DNA of 36,873 bases from positions 1-36,873 of the forward strand of contig JAJYYI010000144.1 of the NCBI GenBank assembly GCA_021801125.1. Reading direction: 5' to 3'. The stretch comes from Deltaproteobacteria bacterium (GTDB lineage: Bacteria > Desulfobacterota > Binatia > Binatales > Binataceae). The position numbers were made by a program, and so were the translations under genes. A model generated the notes under the pieces. It ran no database searches, had not been told where the DNA came from, and saw only the letters and a program-made list of their open reading frames with translations. This document shows positions 7,353 through 16,579 of this stretch, piece after piece; position 1 is the first letter of the stretch, and the number at the start of each line of letters is the position of its first letter.

Positions 7353-8924
7353 ATGAACGACGCTTCGCGCGCAAACCGAGGGGATGTGGCGCATCGGGTT
7401 ACGTCCCTGGGCATACTTGCGGCCCTGGCCATCCTTGGCGCGGGCCTTGCGCTATTTTTGCATCGTTTGGACGCGGCGGAAATTTGCGGAGCGAACGAGG
7501 CTGTTGAGGCCCTGGCCGTTCAGCGTATGGTCGAGCGGGGGCAGCTTTTATTTCCGGTTGAAACCGGCGGCCAACCGATGTACAAGCCGCCCCTGTTTCA
7601 CTGGACCGCGACCGCTATCGACCAGCTCTTGGGGCAGACCACGGTCACGGCGTTCAACCTCAGGCTCGCGTCGGCCGCTTATGGGCTCGCCGGGGTGGCC
7701 CTTACGATGGCGTTTGCGGCTACCATCCTTAGGCCGTCGAGCGCGCTCTTATCCGGCCTTTTCCTGCTCGCATCCTACCAATACGTGAGCCAGGCGCGCT
7801 TTGGCCGCGTTGATATGACTCTCACTTTTTTCGAGACCCTGGCGCTTTTTCTCTTTTTATTGTGGGTTCCCGATCGGCGCGACGCTCTTTCAGCCGGCGA
7901 ACCTGATACCGCAGGACGCCGCGAGGCGGCGCGCTGGCTCTTGGCGGTCGCGCTCGGATGCGCGGTGTTGGCAAAAGGCCCGGTCGGCGCGCTTTTACCC
8001 CTGCTGGCAATCGGCGTCTGGAGCGTCGTTGCCAGGCGGACGGACGTCCTGCCCCGCCTGGTCACGCCTGGGACAACCGCGCTTACGCTGGGGATCGCGG
8101 CGAGCTGGTATGGTGCCTGCTTAGTGGGTCGCCACTACGGAGTCCTGGGGCTTCAAATCGGCGCGGAGAATTTCGGTCGTTTCTTCGGCGCCTTGGGCCG
8201 CATGCCGAGTTGGTACTACGCCAATCCCCTTTTGCTCAACTCGGTGCCGTTAAGCCTCTTGGTTCCCTTCGCGGTATTCGCCGGCCTGCGTGCCCGTTCG
8301 CCGGCGATGGCGCCTGGCGACAGGCAACCTGGTGCAGGTTCAAGAGCAAATCGAGCAGTGCTGTTGCTGGCGATTTTTTGGACGCTATCGGCAATCTTTT
8401 TCTCGATCGCTGCCTACAAGCGCAAGGCTTATCTCCTGCCGCTATGGCCTGCGGCCGCGGTCCTCCTGGCGTGGTGGTCGGAGGTCTCGCTCAAGGTGAG
8501 GTTCGGACGCTCAGCGCGCCGCGCGCTAGCCGCGACGTGCGTGGCGATGATCATTTTCAATTTCTTTTTTATGCCGTGGAAAGAAAAGCAGGGCTGTGAG
8601 GGTTCAGCTTACGGCGCGATCGCTGCGGCCGTCAATCACGCGGCCGCCACCGGCTCGCCGCTCTTCTTATACGAAATCAACGACGGAGCGGCGCCGCTTT
8701 CCTTTTATCTCGATCGCAAACTCAGCGTGCTCAACGGCCCTCTCACCGCAGCGCCCGCCGGGTTCATTCTCACGACGCCGGCCGCGTGGCGCGACTATGC
8801 CGCACGGCACTCGACGGGCGCCGGCGGCTCGGTTGCGCCCGACGGCATAGCGCGCTCCGGTTTGTCGCAGGTGCTTACCATCTCCGGGCCGCCCGCCCTC
8901 GTATTGCTGCGCAGCCAACGATAA
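7353..8924 (+). CDS. ArnT/PMT-type membrane glycosyltransferase (GT39/GT83-like)
   Basis: A protein of about 523 residues with roughly ten to twelve hydrophobic segments. The start at MNDASRANRGD puts a short polar tail before the first membrane helix (LGILAALAILGAGLALFL). The first periplasmic loop carries the family signature: an acidic ANEAVEALAVQRMVERGQ followed by PMYKPPLFHW, as in lipid-linked sugar transferases where an acidic residue in this loop is catalytic. Further landmarks are SQARFGRVDMTLTFFETLAL and LAKGPVGALLPLLAIGVW. These enzymes move a sugar from a polyprenyl phosphate donor to lipid A, protein or another lipid on the outer side of the inner membrane. The acceptor cannot be told. 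It is convergent with an asparagine synthetase, beyond which lies a second enzyme of the same class. Confidence 0.85.
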   Translation: MNDASRANRGDVAHRVTSLGILAALAILGAGLALFLHRLDAAEICGANEAVEALAVQRMVERGQLLFPVETGGQPMYKPPLFHWTATAIDQLLGQTTVTAFNLRLASAAYGLAGVALTMAFAATILRPSSALLSGLFLLASYQYVSQARFGRVDMTLTFFETLALFLFLLWVPDRRDALSAGEPDTAGRREAARWLLAVALGCAVLAKGPVGALLPLLAIGVWSVVARRTDVLPRLVTPGTTALTLGIAASWYGACLVGRHYGVLGLQIGAENFGRFFGALGRMPSWYYANPLLLNSVPLSLLVPFAVFAGLRARSPAMAPGDRQPGAGSRANRAVLLLAIFWTLSAIFFSIAAYKRKAYLLPLWPAAAVLLAWWSEVSLKVRFGRSARRALAATCVAMIIFNFFFMPWKEKQGCEGSAYGAIAAAVNHAAATGSPLFLYEINDGAAPLSFYLDRKLSVLNGPLTAAPAGFILTTPAAWRDYAARHSTGAGGSVAPDGIARSGLSQVLTISGPPALVLLRSQR

Positions 8925-9029
8925 GCGCTCAAGCCGCCGGGCCGGACGAAACCTGCCGTGGCAAGCGCTGAAAGCCGTTACTTACCCAGGCCCAGAACCG
9001 GTGGCGGCGCGTTCTCGGCGAGGAACCAG

Positions 9030-10982
9030 CTAGAGCCACCGCTCGCGCCAGGCTTGGAACATCAGCACGGTCCAGAGTTGATATTGCCAGTTGCGCTCGC
9101 CAGCCAGATGTTCGCGCCATTTCTGGCGAATCGGCTCGGGGTTTAGCAGGCCGTCCGCGCGCAGGCGCGATTCCTTGAGCAGCTCTTCGGCCCATTCGCG
9201 CATCGACCCTCTAAGCCACGCGCCGACGGGCGCGCCGAAGCCCATCTTGGGCCGCTCCATAAGCTTCGGCGGCACGTACTTATACAGCAGCCGGCGCAAA
9301 AGATACTTGCTGACGCCATCGCGTATCTTCATCGTCAACGGCAAGCGCCAGGTAAATTCGACCACGCGATGGTCCAAGAAGGGCATCCGGCCCTCCAGGC
9401 TCACACCCATCGTAGCACGGTCAACCTTGGTCAGGATGTCGCCGGGCAGGTAGCTTACCAGGTCCAGATACATCTTGAGCGCCAGCCAATCAGGCAGACG
9501 CGGCCCCTGCGCGCCGTCATTAAGCACCGAGGGCGGCTCGCGCCCGTCGACGACAACCACCCGCGGATCCTGCCAATGCGAGAGCAGCCCGGCGTAGAGC
9601 ACGTCGCGCGACGGAGCCTCCATCACCTCGGCCAGTTTATGCAGTTTCTCGCCGAGGCGAACCTGACGGCGCCGGGAGGGCAGCAACCGGTTAAGCGGCG
9701 CGCCGAGCGCGCGGTCCCATCTTTCCGGACCGACGCGCGCCACGAACGACCCCAGCGCGGCGCGCATGCGCGTAGGCATCCATCCCAGCGCCTGCCATAG
9801 AGCGTTGACCGCAAGATAGCGATCGTAGCCGCCGAACAGCTCATCGCCGCCTTCGCCGGTCAGCGTGACCGTAACGTCGCGCCGCGCCAACTTGGCGACC
9901 AGGTAGGTCGGGACCTGGGAATAATCGGCGAAGGGCTCGTCGAAGAGCGCTGGCATCTGCTCTATAACCTGCGCCGCGTCCTTTCCCGACACGTAAAGCT
10001 CGGTGTGATCGGTCCCGAGATGGCGCGCGACCAGCTTGGCCTGAGGCGCCTCGTTGTAGCCGTTATCGGAAAAGCCGAGCGAGAAAGTTTTGACCGCGCG
10101 CGTGCCCTGCGCCTGCATCAAGGCAACGATTATCGAGGAGTCGATCCCGCCGGAGAAAAGCACCCCCAACGGGACGTCGGCCAGCATTCTCAAGCGCACC
10201 GCGTCGCTCAGCAGCGCTTCGAGCTCTTCGAGCGCCTGCGCTTCGCTGCCGCTGAATGGCTCGGCCATGCCTTTTTCGGCGGCCTGGCCCGCCGACCAAT
10301 ACTGAATCGGCGACGACAACCGCGGCTCGCCGTTCTCGCCCAAACAGATCGAGAGGATCATACCCGGCGGCAACTTGTGAACGCCGCGATAGATCGTATA
10401 CGGCTCGACGATATAGCTGTAGCGCATGAAGAGTGCGAGCGCGTCGCGGTCCGGCTCCGCCCTGAAGGCGGGATGCTTGCGCAGCGCCTTGAGTTCGGAA
10501 CCGCACAGAAAAACGCCGCCGACGACGGTGTAGTACAGCGGCTTTTCACCCAGCCGGTCTCGGGCGATATAGAGCACGCGGTCGCGACGGTCCCACAGCG
10601 AAAGCGCGAACATCCCGTTAAAGCGGCGCACTGCCGGCTCAACGCCCCATCGCTCCACCGCCGCCAGCACCACCTCGGTGTCAGAGCCACCATGGAAGCT
10701 TTGCCCGAGCGCCTCGAGTTCGCGGCGCAACTCAAGAAAGTTATAAATCTCGCCGTTAAACGTGATTACGTAACGTCCGCTGGCAGAGGCCATCGGCTGA
10801 TAGCCGTCGGCGGAAAGATCGAGAATCGATAAGCGGGTGTTCCCCAACCCGCACCCCGCCTCGGAGTCGATCCATACGCCGTTGCTGTCGGGCCCGCGAT
10901 GCGACAGCGTAGCCGTCATCGATTCAAGCGTCGAACGCCACAGGTCGCCGCGCCGCGTGAGCACCCCAACTATTCCGCACAT
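9030..10982 (-). CDS. asnB: Asparagine synthetase, glutamine-hydrolysing (class II)
   Basis: A protein of 650 residues. It starts MCGIVGVLTRRG, so Cys2 becomes the N-terminal nucleophile of the class II glutaminase domain after Met removal. That domain continues with SHRGPDSNGVW, NTRLSILDLS and FNGEIYNFLELR. The synthetase half has the PP-loop SGGIDSS at residues 277-283, then SLGFSDNGYNEAPQAKLVAR, LTGEGGDELFGGYDRY and KVDRATMGVSLEGRMPFLDH. The reaction is Asp + Gln + ATP to Asn + Glu + AMP + PPi. In surface-polysaccharide clusters, paralogues amidate sugars or peptides instead. The flanking membrane glycosyltransferases make that role possible, but the sequence alone does not decide it. The length is near that of longer AsnB types (about 630-650). 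It lies 233 bases downstream of the other glycosyltransferase in the same direction. Confidence 0.92.
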   Translation of the reverse strand: MCGIVGVLTRRGDLWRSTLESMTATLSHRGPDSNGVWIDSEAGCGLGNTRLSILDLSADGYQPMASASGRYVITFNGEIYNFLELRRELEALGQSFHGGSDTEVVLAAVERWGVEPAVRRFNGMFALSLWDRRDRVLYIARDRLGEKPLYYTVVGGVFLCGSELKALRKHPAFRAEPDRDALALFMRYSYIVEPYTIYRGVHKLPPGMILSICLGENGEPRLSSPIQYWSAGQAAEKGMAEPFSGSEAQALEELEALLSDAVRLRMLADVPLGVLFSGGIDSSIIVALMQAQGTRAVKTFSLGFSDNGYNEAPQAKLVARHLGTDHTELYVSGKDAAQVIEQMPALFDEPFADYSQVPTYLVAKLARRDVTVTLTGEGGDELFGGYDRYLAVNALWQALGWMPTRMRAALGSFVARVGPERWDRALGAPLNRLLPSRRRQVRLGEKLHKLAEVMEAPSRDVLYAGLLSHWQDPRVVVVDGREPPSVLNDGAQGPRLPDWLALKMYLDLVSYLPGDILTKVDRATMGVSLEGRMPFLDHRVVEFTWRLPLTMKIRDGVSKYLLRRLLYKYVPPKLMERPKMGFGAPVGAWLRGSMREWAEELLKESRLRADGLLNPEPIRQKWREHLAGERNWQYQLWTVLMFQAWRERWL

Positions 10983-11215
10983 GGAAAAAAGAGTCGCTTT
11001 TCGAACGAAGTCTGAGCAGGCCTTAGGCGAATCGGCGCGTGCGGTGGCCTGCGCCGAACGGAAAGCGCATCGGCGTGGGGCGAAAAAGCCCGCCTTAAAG
11101 CGCCGCTTGCGCTTCGGCCAGCCAACCGGATGAGGCAGCCAAATATCGAGCGCTTGAACCTAGCTGATAAGCGCTTTAGTCGGTCTTTTCGCAAAGTCAT
11201 TTTCCCTCGGGCCAA

Positions 11216-12925
11216 TCAAGACGTACATGCGGCGCTGTCGAAATCCCGTCGCTGCAGCAGCAGCAATCCGCCGCTGCCGTCAAGTTCCGTCGGCCCGCTT
11301 TGCATCAGCACCGCATAATCTCCATCTACCTGCCCTGCCATGCCGTCGTAAACTCTGCGCCAGACCAGCAGGTACGGCGGCCGGTCCGGCGTTCCCGCCG
11401 CCAGCATCGGGATCTTGCGCCGATAATAGAAGGCAACGCTGTAGCTTAAGCCGCCCAGGTACGCAATCGGACACTTCCCGACCATCTTCGGCATTTGCAG
11501 CGCGATCGTCTTAAGTGTCAGCGTATCTGCGATCGCCGGAACGAAAAACATCTCGGCAGTAAGCGCAAGGCATAGCGTGCCGGTCGTTGTAAGCTCGAAA
11601 AGGCGCGCCGGCGAGGCAGCTCGCGAGAAGAGGATCCACCCGACCCCTCCCAGCGCCGCCGCCAGCAGTATAGCGGAGATCGGAAAACGCCAAACGGCGA
11701 GCCGCAGGTTGAGCGCGACTCCGGTGGCCTTAAGGCCAACCAGCGCACCCATATTCGCCAGGACGCCAGGCGCAAACGCCGCCAGCACGAAGATCACAAA
11801 CAGACCGCCGCCCGTTGCCAACGACGCGATCCCGAGAGTCTTGGAGAGACCGCTCACCCACCGCGGAGCGTCGCCGTCAAAGCCGCGGATCAGGTCGGCC
11901 AAAAACACGCCGAGCAAGCTTGCGAGCGCCGGATAGGTCTCCAACAAATAGACCCCCCGCTTCTGCCGCGCAAAATTATAGAAGACCAGAATCACCACCA
12001 CCCAGGCCACCAAATAGACGACACGCGGATTGTTAAGGCGTCGAAAAACACCCGCGCCGAGCCAGGGCAGAAAAGTGGTCCAAGGCAGAAATCCGATGAG
12101 CAGCGCGCCCTCGAGCCAATAAAACGGATGGTCATGGCCGCCGCTCAGCACCGGATCGGAAAAGAAGGCATAAAAGTTCTCGCCGACAATTTGCCGAAGC
12201 AGAAAGCCGCGCCCGCCGATAAGGCTGGCCCATACGTACCAGGTGCCTGCCGTAACCGCTATCAGGGCCAGGCCTGGGCCCAAGCGCAGCTCGCGCACAC
12301 TGAACCGGCGTCGCTCGAAAAGGCTCCATGCGGTTGCAACCGCGGCAGGCAAAAGCAAGCCCAGCGGTCCTTTGCTCAGAATCGCGCCGGCGACGCTCAG
12401 GTAAAAGAGCCACCAGCGGCGGCTGAGCCCTTGCGCCAGCATCAGGAACTCCCACAACGCCAGCGACAGAAAAAAGGTCAGCGTCATGTCCACGCGCGCG
12501 CCGGTGCCGGCCTGCAGGTACTGAAGGTTCGTGCCCAGTACCAGCGCGGCCATCAGCGCGGCGGTCGGGTCGAACAACACGCAACCGTAGCCGTAGCACA
12601 ACAACATTCCTCCCACGGCCAGAGCGGCAGACGGCGCGCGCAGGGCCCATTCATCGACCCGCCCCACCGCCAACGAAGCAAGCGACGCCAGCCAGCGCAT
12701 CATGGGCGGTTTGAAGGGCATCTCGACGCTCGGCGCGCGCGGGAGAATGACGCCTCGGCCCTCCACGACGTCTTGCACCTGCACGCCTTCGCGCGGCTCG
12801 CCCTTAGTGTAGAGCGGATGACCCAGGCGCACGAAGAATAGCAGCAGCCCCAGGCAGATAATAAGCGGCAGTGCAAAGAGCGGCTGAGCAAGGACCTCAA
12901 GCCGCGTTGAAGCTTTGACGTTCAT
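11216..12925 (-). CDS. ArnT/PMT-type membrane glycosyltransferase (second copy class)
   Basis: A protein of 569 residues, polytopic. The first membrane helix (LPLIICLGLLLFFVRLG) is followed by the large loop with YTKGEPREGVQVQDVVEGRG and MPFKPPMMRWLASLASL. This is the 'E-x-R-E' and 'K-P-P-x-x-x-W' signature of ArnT-like transferases. Later landmarks are GTGARVDMTLTFFLSLALWE, LSKGPLGLLLPAAVATAW, ENFYAFFSDPVLSGGHDHPF and RQKRGVYLLETYPALASL. It shares the same core as the transferase at 7353-8924 but differs enough to be an old paralogue. Its role is probably transfer of a sugar from a polyprenyl-phosphate carrier in the periplasm. asnB follows in the same direction and may share the transcript. 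The donor and acceptor are unknown. Confidence 0.85.
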   Translation of the reverse strand: MNVKASTRLEVLAQPLFALPLIICLGLLLFFVRLGHPLYTKGEPREGVQVQDVVEGRGVILPRAPSVEMPFKPPMMRWLASLASLAVGRVDEWALRAPSAALAVGGMLLCYGYGCVLFDPTAALMAALVLGTNLQYLQAGTGARVDMTLTFFLSLALWEFLMLAQGLSRRWWLFYLSVAGAILSKGPLGLLLPAAVATAWSLFERRRFSVRELRLGPGLALIAVTAGTWYVWASLIGGRGFLLRQIVGENFYAFFSDPVLSGGHDHPFYWLEGALLIGFLPWTTFLPWLGAGVFRRLNNPRVVYLVAWVVVILVFYNFARQKRGVYLLETYPALASLLGVFLADLIRGFDGDAPRWVSGLSKTLGIASLATGGGLFVIFVLAAFAPGVLANMGALVGLKATGVALNLRLAVWRFPISAILLAAALGGVGWILFSRAASPARLFELTTTGTLCLALTAEMFFVPAIADTLTLKTIALQMPKMVGKCPIAYLGGLSYSVAFYYRRKIPMLAAGTPDRPPYLLVWRRVYDGMAGQVDGDYAVLMQSGPTELDGSGGLLLLQRRDFDSAACTS

Positions 12926-13276
12926 AGGCTGCTATTAAGTTCGTCCGTCTACGCTCAGTACTGTCAACTGAAGGCGCGGCGCTTTACCGCGGCCACAAGA
13001 GATCGTGCAGAAGCTCGCGCCCGCGAATCTCGCTTGAACATAAATGCGCCACGCTGCTTGCGTCACGAGATTGCGCCGCCAAAGAAATCGGTCCGGCCGT
13101 TCAGCCGTCTTGCCCGCGCGAAATAGCCTGTGACAAACGGTCATGGGGCAGCCGTGTTCGCCGTGAAACCGTCGAGCGCGCACGTCCATGCCGCCCGTAG
13201 TTACAGGACAAGCCGCCCCTTCGCGCATCCGATGCGGCGCCGATCGTCGATGCTGTAGGCCGCGACGCGCCAATGC
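12926..13276. other. Intergenic stretch, no gene seen
   Basis: About 350 bases between the glycosyltransferase start and the lptG stop, both minus strand. Translations in this stretch are Arg/Cys rich and unlike proteins. No clear hairpin or promoter was identified. Confidence 0.45.
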
Positions 13277-14389
13277 TCATCGCTCCTCCCCAAACAGGAA
13301 GAGCGCGAACGCGATGACGGCGAAGATAAGGTTGGGCGTCCACGCCCCCAACCAAGGAGCGATAATTCCGCCGCGGGCGAACGACGCGGTAAAGCCGAGA
13401 ACGAGCCAGTAGCTGAAGCCGATACCTATGCCGAGGACGAAGCTGCGCCCCAGACTGACGTTGCGTGGAGCTGGGTCAAGACTCAAGGCCAGCGCGAGCG
13501 CCACCATGATAACGCACGCCATGGGCAGCGCGAATTTGAGGTCGCGGTCGACCAGATAACCGCCAGGGTCGATGCCCTTGCGCCTGAGGTCGTGAATGTA
13601 GCGGTTGATCTCGCTCAAGCTGAACTCCTCAGGATCACGGCGCAACAGGCCCAGATCGGACGGCCTCACGCCAATCGCAACGCCGGCCGATTGTTCATTG
13701 ATCGTGCTGTACGCGGCGCCGCCGTCGGGCTTAACCCGCATCTCGGTGACGTCCTCAAGCCGCCAATCGTGTCCGGTCCAGAGCGCCCGCTTGACGATCT
13801 GCACGTCCTTAAGTTTGAACGACGAATCGATATGGTAGAGCGTCACCCCCTCCAGTACCTTGCTCGACGCGTCATAGTGGTCCGCGCTAAGGAAGCCCCT
13901 GAGGGTCCGGATCCACAGCTTGCGATTCGCGAAGACGCCCACCAGATGCCATTTTTTGATGCGGACCATGTAGACATAGTGCGCGCGTCGCGATGCCTGC
14001 GGGACGATCGTCTCGGAGAGGCCGAAGTCCGCCATGGAGATTACCAGCCCCAAGACCAGCAGTGGCGCAACCATCGCCCACCGGCTCACTCCCAGCGCTT
14101 GAAAGGCTAGCACCTCGCCCGTGCGATTAAGCATCGAGAAGCTCATAAGTCCGGCGGCCAAACACGCCACGGGCATCATCTGTGCCGTGATGAGCGGCAA
14201 CTTAAGCGCGAAGTACTCGACGGCGAGCCATCCGAACCCATGATGGCGCATCAGATCATCAAAACGGTCGAAGAAGTCGGCCAAAAGGTAGATCCCGGCA
14301 AAGCCCGCGAGCGTGAGAAAAAACGGCTCGCAAAAACGCGCAATCAAGAACCAAACGGTCGTCCCCGAGATACGAAACCGCCGCTTCAC
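13277..14389 (-). CDS. lptG: LPS export permease LptG
   Basis: A protein of 370 residues of the YjgP/YjgQ family. It has an N-terminal membrane region (FLIARFCEPFFLTLAGFAGI and following helices, with LMSFSMLNRTGEVLAFQALG matching the coupling region that contacts the LptB ATPase). A periplasmic beta-jellyroll domain follows (about residues 130-260, including WIRTLRGFLSADHYD and GVTLYHIDSSFKLKD). The C-terminal membrane helices contain PMACVIMVALALALSL and ALFLFGEER. With LptF and LptB it extracts LPS from the inner membrane and passes it to LptC. The start is GTG 14389, overlapping the lptF stop codon as GTGA, so the two genes are translationally coupled. Confidence 0.9.
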   Translation of the reverse strand: MKRRFRISGTTVWFLIARFCEPFFLTLAGFAGIYLLADFFDRFDDLMRHHGFGWLAVEYFALKLPLITAQMMPVACLAAGLMSFSMLNRTGEVLAFQALGVSRWAMVAPLLVLGLVISMADFGLSETIVPQASRRAHYVYMVRIKKWHLVGVFANRKLWIRTLRGFLSADHYDASSKVLEGVTLYHIDSSFKLKDVQIVKRALWTGHDWRLEDVTEMRVKPDGGAAYSTINEQSAGVAIGVRPSDLGLLRRDPEEFSLSEINRYIHDLRRKGIDPGGYLVDRDLKFALPMACVIMVALALALSLDPAPRNVSLGRSFVLGIGIGFSYWLVLGFTASFARGGIIAPWLGAWTPNLIFAVIAFALFLFGEER

Positions 14390-15705
14390 GTGCTCGCCTC
14401 CCGCTTCGGAGCCAAGCGCTCAAGCAAATCCCACACTATATCGAGCGGTCCGCGCCCAAGGTTGGTCAAATCATTGGCAGCGCGATAGAACATCCACGCG
14501 GCAAGCCCCGCGAACGCGATGTCGGGCAGGCTCATCGCCAATATCACGTTAAGCCTGCCGGCGGTGGCCAGTCCCTGCCCCCATCGCATCAGGATGTAAT
14601 AGCTGAAGAAAATCACCAGGCAGACGCCGATTCGTTCCGACTGACCACCCCGCACCGGTTTGAGGCCAAGCGTCATAGCGATAATCGCGAAGAAGATCGT
14701 CGCCACCGGAACGGTGTATCGATGCCATAGCTCGGCCTCGGCGGGCAGATTCGGCTTGTGTTTGAGGCGGGCGGCGGCGATCAGGCGGTGCAGCGAGCCG
14801 TTGGATAGCTCCTCCGGGTCGCGGCGAATCCCTGCCTCTGAGTCGGGCGGCCTAATCGTCAGGTCATAGGTGCTAAACGTGGTGATGCGCGAGGAGTGTT
14901 GTACCGGTTACGAGCCGAACACCGAACCGTCAAAAAGCCGCAGCACTACCGAGCTATGCGGGATATCTGGGATCAGGACTCCCGAGCGCGCGATCACCGT
15001 GGACGCCTCGTGTGGGTCGCGATCGTCCGACAGCACCACGCCGAACAATCGAGAATGCGCTGGATCGATCCGCTCGGTGTACACCACCAGTCCCGGTAGG
15101 TTGTTATTGAAGACCTTCTCTTTTATTCCCGCGATGGCCTGAGCGCGCGTCATTTGGTAAAGTTGATCCTGCAGCTTGGCGTTGGCCCACGGCCGCGCCA
15201 CCAGCGCCAGCCAACAAGCTATCGCGTACGCGCCCAGGGCCAGCACAATGACTGGCACAGCCAGCCGATGAAGGCTAATTCCGCTGCTGCGAGCGGCGGT
15301 GATTTCTTGGTCGGTGGCCATCCTGCCGAAGCCGAGCAGCACGCCCATCAATATCGCCATCGGGAAGGTCAGCTCCAGGAAGCCCGGCATGATATAACCG
15401 AGGATGTTGAGGATTTCGCGGGGTGAAACGCCGCGGTTGACCATCAGGTCGATCAGCTTCAAGGCGCGGCCGACCACCAACGTCAGAGTCAAAAGCAAGA
15501 GACCGCCGAACGACGGCAGCGCGACTTCGCGCAGAATGTAGACGTCTAATGTCTTCGGTCTGAGCAAACGGCAGCGCGACAAACTGCGGACAATTAAGTT
15601 CCGGAGCGATTCAAGGTTAAAGTCTAATCTTCTAGCATATTCTCTGTAAATGAAGGGCTTGAGAAAAACCAGGGGCGAGATTACGCCCCTGCATCGGGGC
15701 TTCAC
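14386..15705 (-). pseudogene. lptF: LPS export permease LptF, interrupted by one in-frame TAA
   Basis: The N-terminal part (15705 to 14911) has KTLDVYILREVALPSFGGLL, LLGFGRMATDQEITAARSSG and SRLFGVVLSDDRDPHEAST, ending VVLRLFDGSVFGS. A TAA at 14908-14910 follows. Translation in the same frame then continues PVQHSSRITTFSTYDLTI, LSNGSLHRLIAAARLKHKP, ATIFFAIIAMTLGLKPVRGG and RYILM-type helices down to the TGA at 14386. No frameshift is present, and both halves read as good LptF (YjgP/YjgQ). The stop falls in the periplasmic domain. No believable restart lies before GTG 14706, which keeps only the last helices. LptF is normally essential in LPS producers, so a sequence error, a recent mutation or read-through should be considered. 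The true start is uncertain: GTG 15705 is the limit, while TTG 15582 or 15567 would give a more usual N-terminus. Confidence 0.85.
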
Positions 15706-16519
15706 CGGCCACCCAGCGCGCTCCGGAGACGGCGGGCGCGGCGCGACCGGCGTGGCCGGACAACTCGTGTTCGGCGTCGAACCGGTGCGCGAGTTGCTCG
15801 CCGCGGGCCATCCGGTGGAAACCCTGTACGTGAGCTACAAGGCGAAGCACCGCTTCGCGGCGGAGATGAACGACGCCCGCGAAGCCGGGGGCAAGATTGT
15901 CGTGATCGATGACGGCGCGATGCGGCGGCTTTGCGGACCCGAAGCGCGGCATCAGGGGTTGGCGGCGGTTTGCCGCGAATTTCAGTACGCGCAGCTCGAC
16001 ACGGTGATCGCGTCCGCTGCCGACCCGCTGCTGGTGATAGACGGCGTCACCGACCCGCGCAATCTGGGAGCGATCATGCGCAGCGCCGAGGGCGCCGGCG
16101 TGCGCGCGATGGTCCTGGCGCGCGACCGCACCGCCGAGGTCTCAGCAACGGCGATCAAGGCGTCGGCCGGCGCACGCGCGCATTTGACGATCGCGCGATG
16201 CGGCAACGTCGCCGGGACCCTCGAGACGCTCAAGGAACACGGCTACTGGGTCGGCGGACTCGCGCCTGGTGGCGGGTGCAGCCTGTATGATTTGGACGTG
16301 AATCGCAGGCTCGCACTGGTGCTCGGCGGCGAACAGCACGGTTTGCGCCCGCTCGTGGCGCGCAGTTGCGACTTTTTGGTCGCTATCCCGATGTACGGAA
16401 AGGTTGCTTCGCTTAACGTCGCGGTCGCCGCCGCGGTGGCGCTGTTCGAGATCGCGCGCCGGCGCGCGGTCTCCACGCGCGTAGGCGACGCGCGGCGCGC
16501 CGCCCAGGGCGAACGATGA
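15650..16519 (+). CDS. rlmB: SpoU/TrmH-family 23S rRNA 2'-O-methyltransferase (RlmB-like)
   Basis: A SPOUT methyltransferase. The N-terminal substrate-binding domain begins at GQLVFGVEPVRELLAAGHPV. The catalytic domain has motif 1 LLVIDGVTDPRNLGAIMRSA, motif 2 LALVLGGEQHGLRPLVA and motif 3 AIPMYGKVASLNVAVAAAVA, which form the trefoil knot that binds SAM. RlmB methylates the ribose of G2251 in 23S rRNA. Paralogues act on other sites, so the exact target is inferred. The start is uncertain: ATG 15650 adds a basic, low-quality leader that spans a palindrome, while GTG 15752 would give a start closer to homologues. Neither has a good ribosome binding site. The gene is divergent from lptF and leads a run of plus-strand genes; the HAD gene follows after about 60 bases. 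Confidence 0.88.
   Translation: MKGLRKTRGEITPLHRGFTGHPARSGDGGRGATGVAGQLVFGVEPVRELLAAGHPVETLYVSYKAKHRFAAEMNDAREAGGKIVVIDDGAMRRLCGPEARHQGLAAVCREFQYAQLDTVIASAADPLLVIDGVTDPRNLGAIMRSAEGAGVRAMVLARDRTAEVSATAIKASAGARAHLTIARCGNVAGTLETLKEHGYWVGGLAPGGGCSLYDLDVNRRLALVLGGEQHGLRPLVARSCDFLVAIPMYGKVASLNVAVAAAVALFEIARRRAVSTRVGDARRAAQGER
15671..15690 (-). repeat. REP-like palindrome with T-run between lptF and rlmB
   Basis: AGGGGCG, six-base loop, CGCCCCT: a perfect 7-bp stem. Read on the minus strand it is followed by GGTTTTTCTC, so it also looks like an intrinsic terminator pointing towards lptF. The AGGGGCG...CGCCCCT pattern resembles interspersed palindromes found in several environmental genomes. Only this complete copy was noticed in the window. 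Confidence 0.5.
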
Positions 16520-16579
16520 TTTGCACGGCGACGCAGCGCCGCGACAAAAGCGTCTCCCGTTCGAAGTGAGAGTCGGCCG

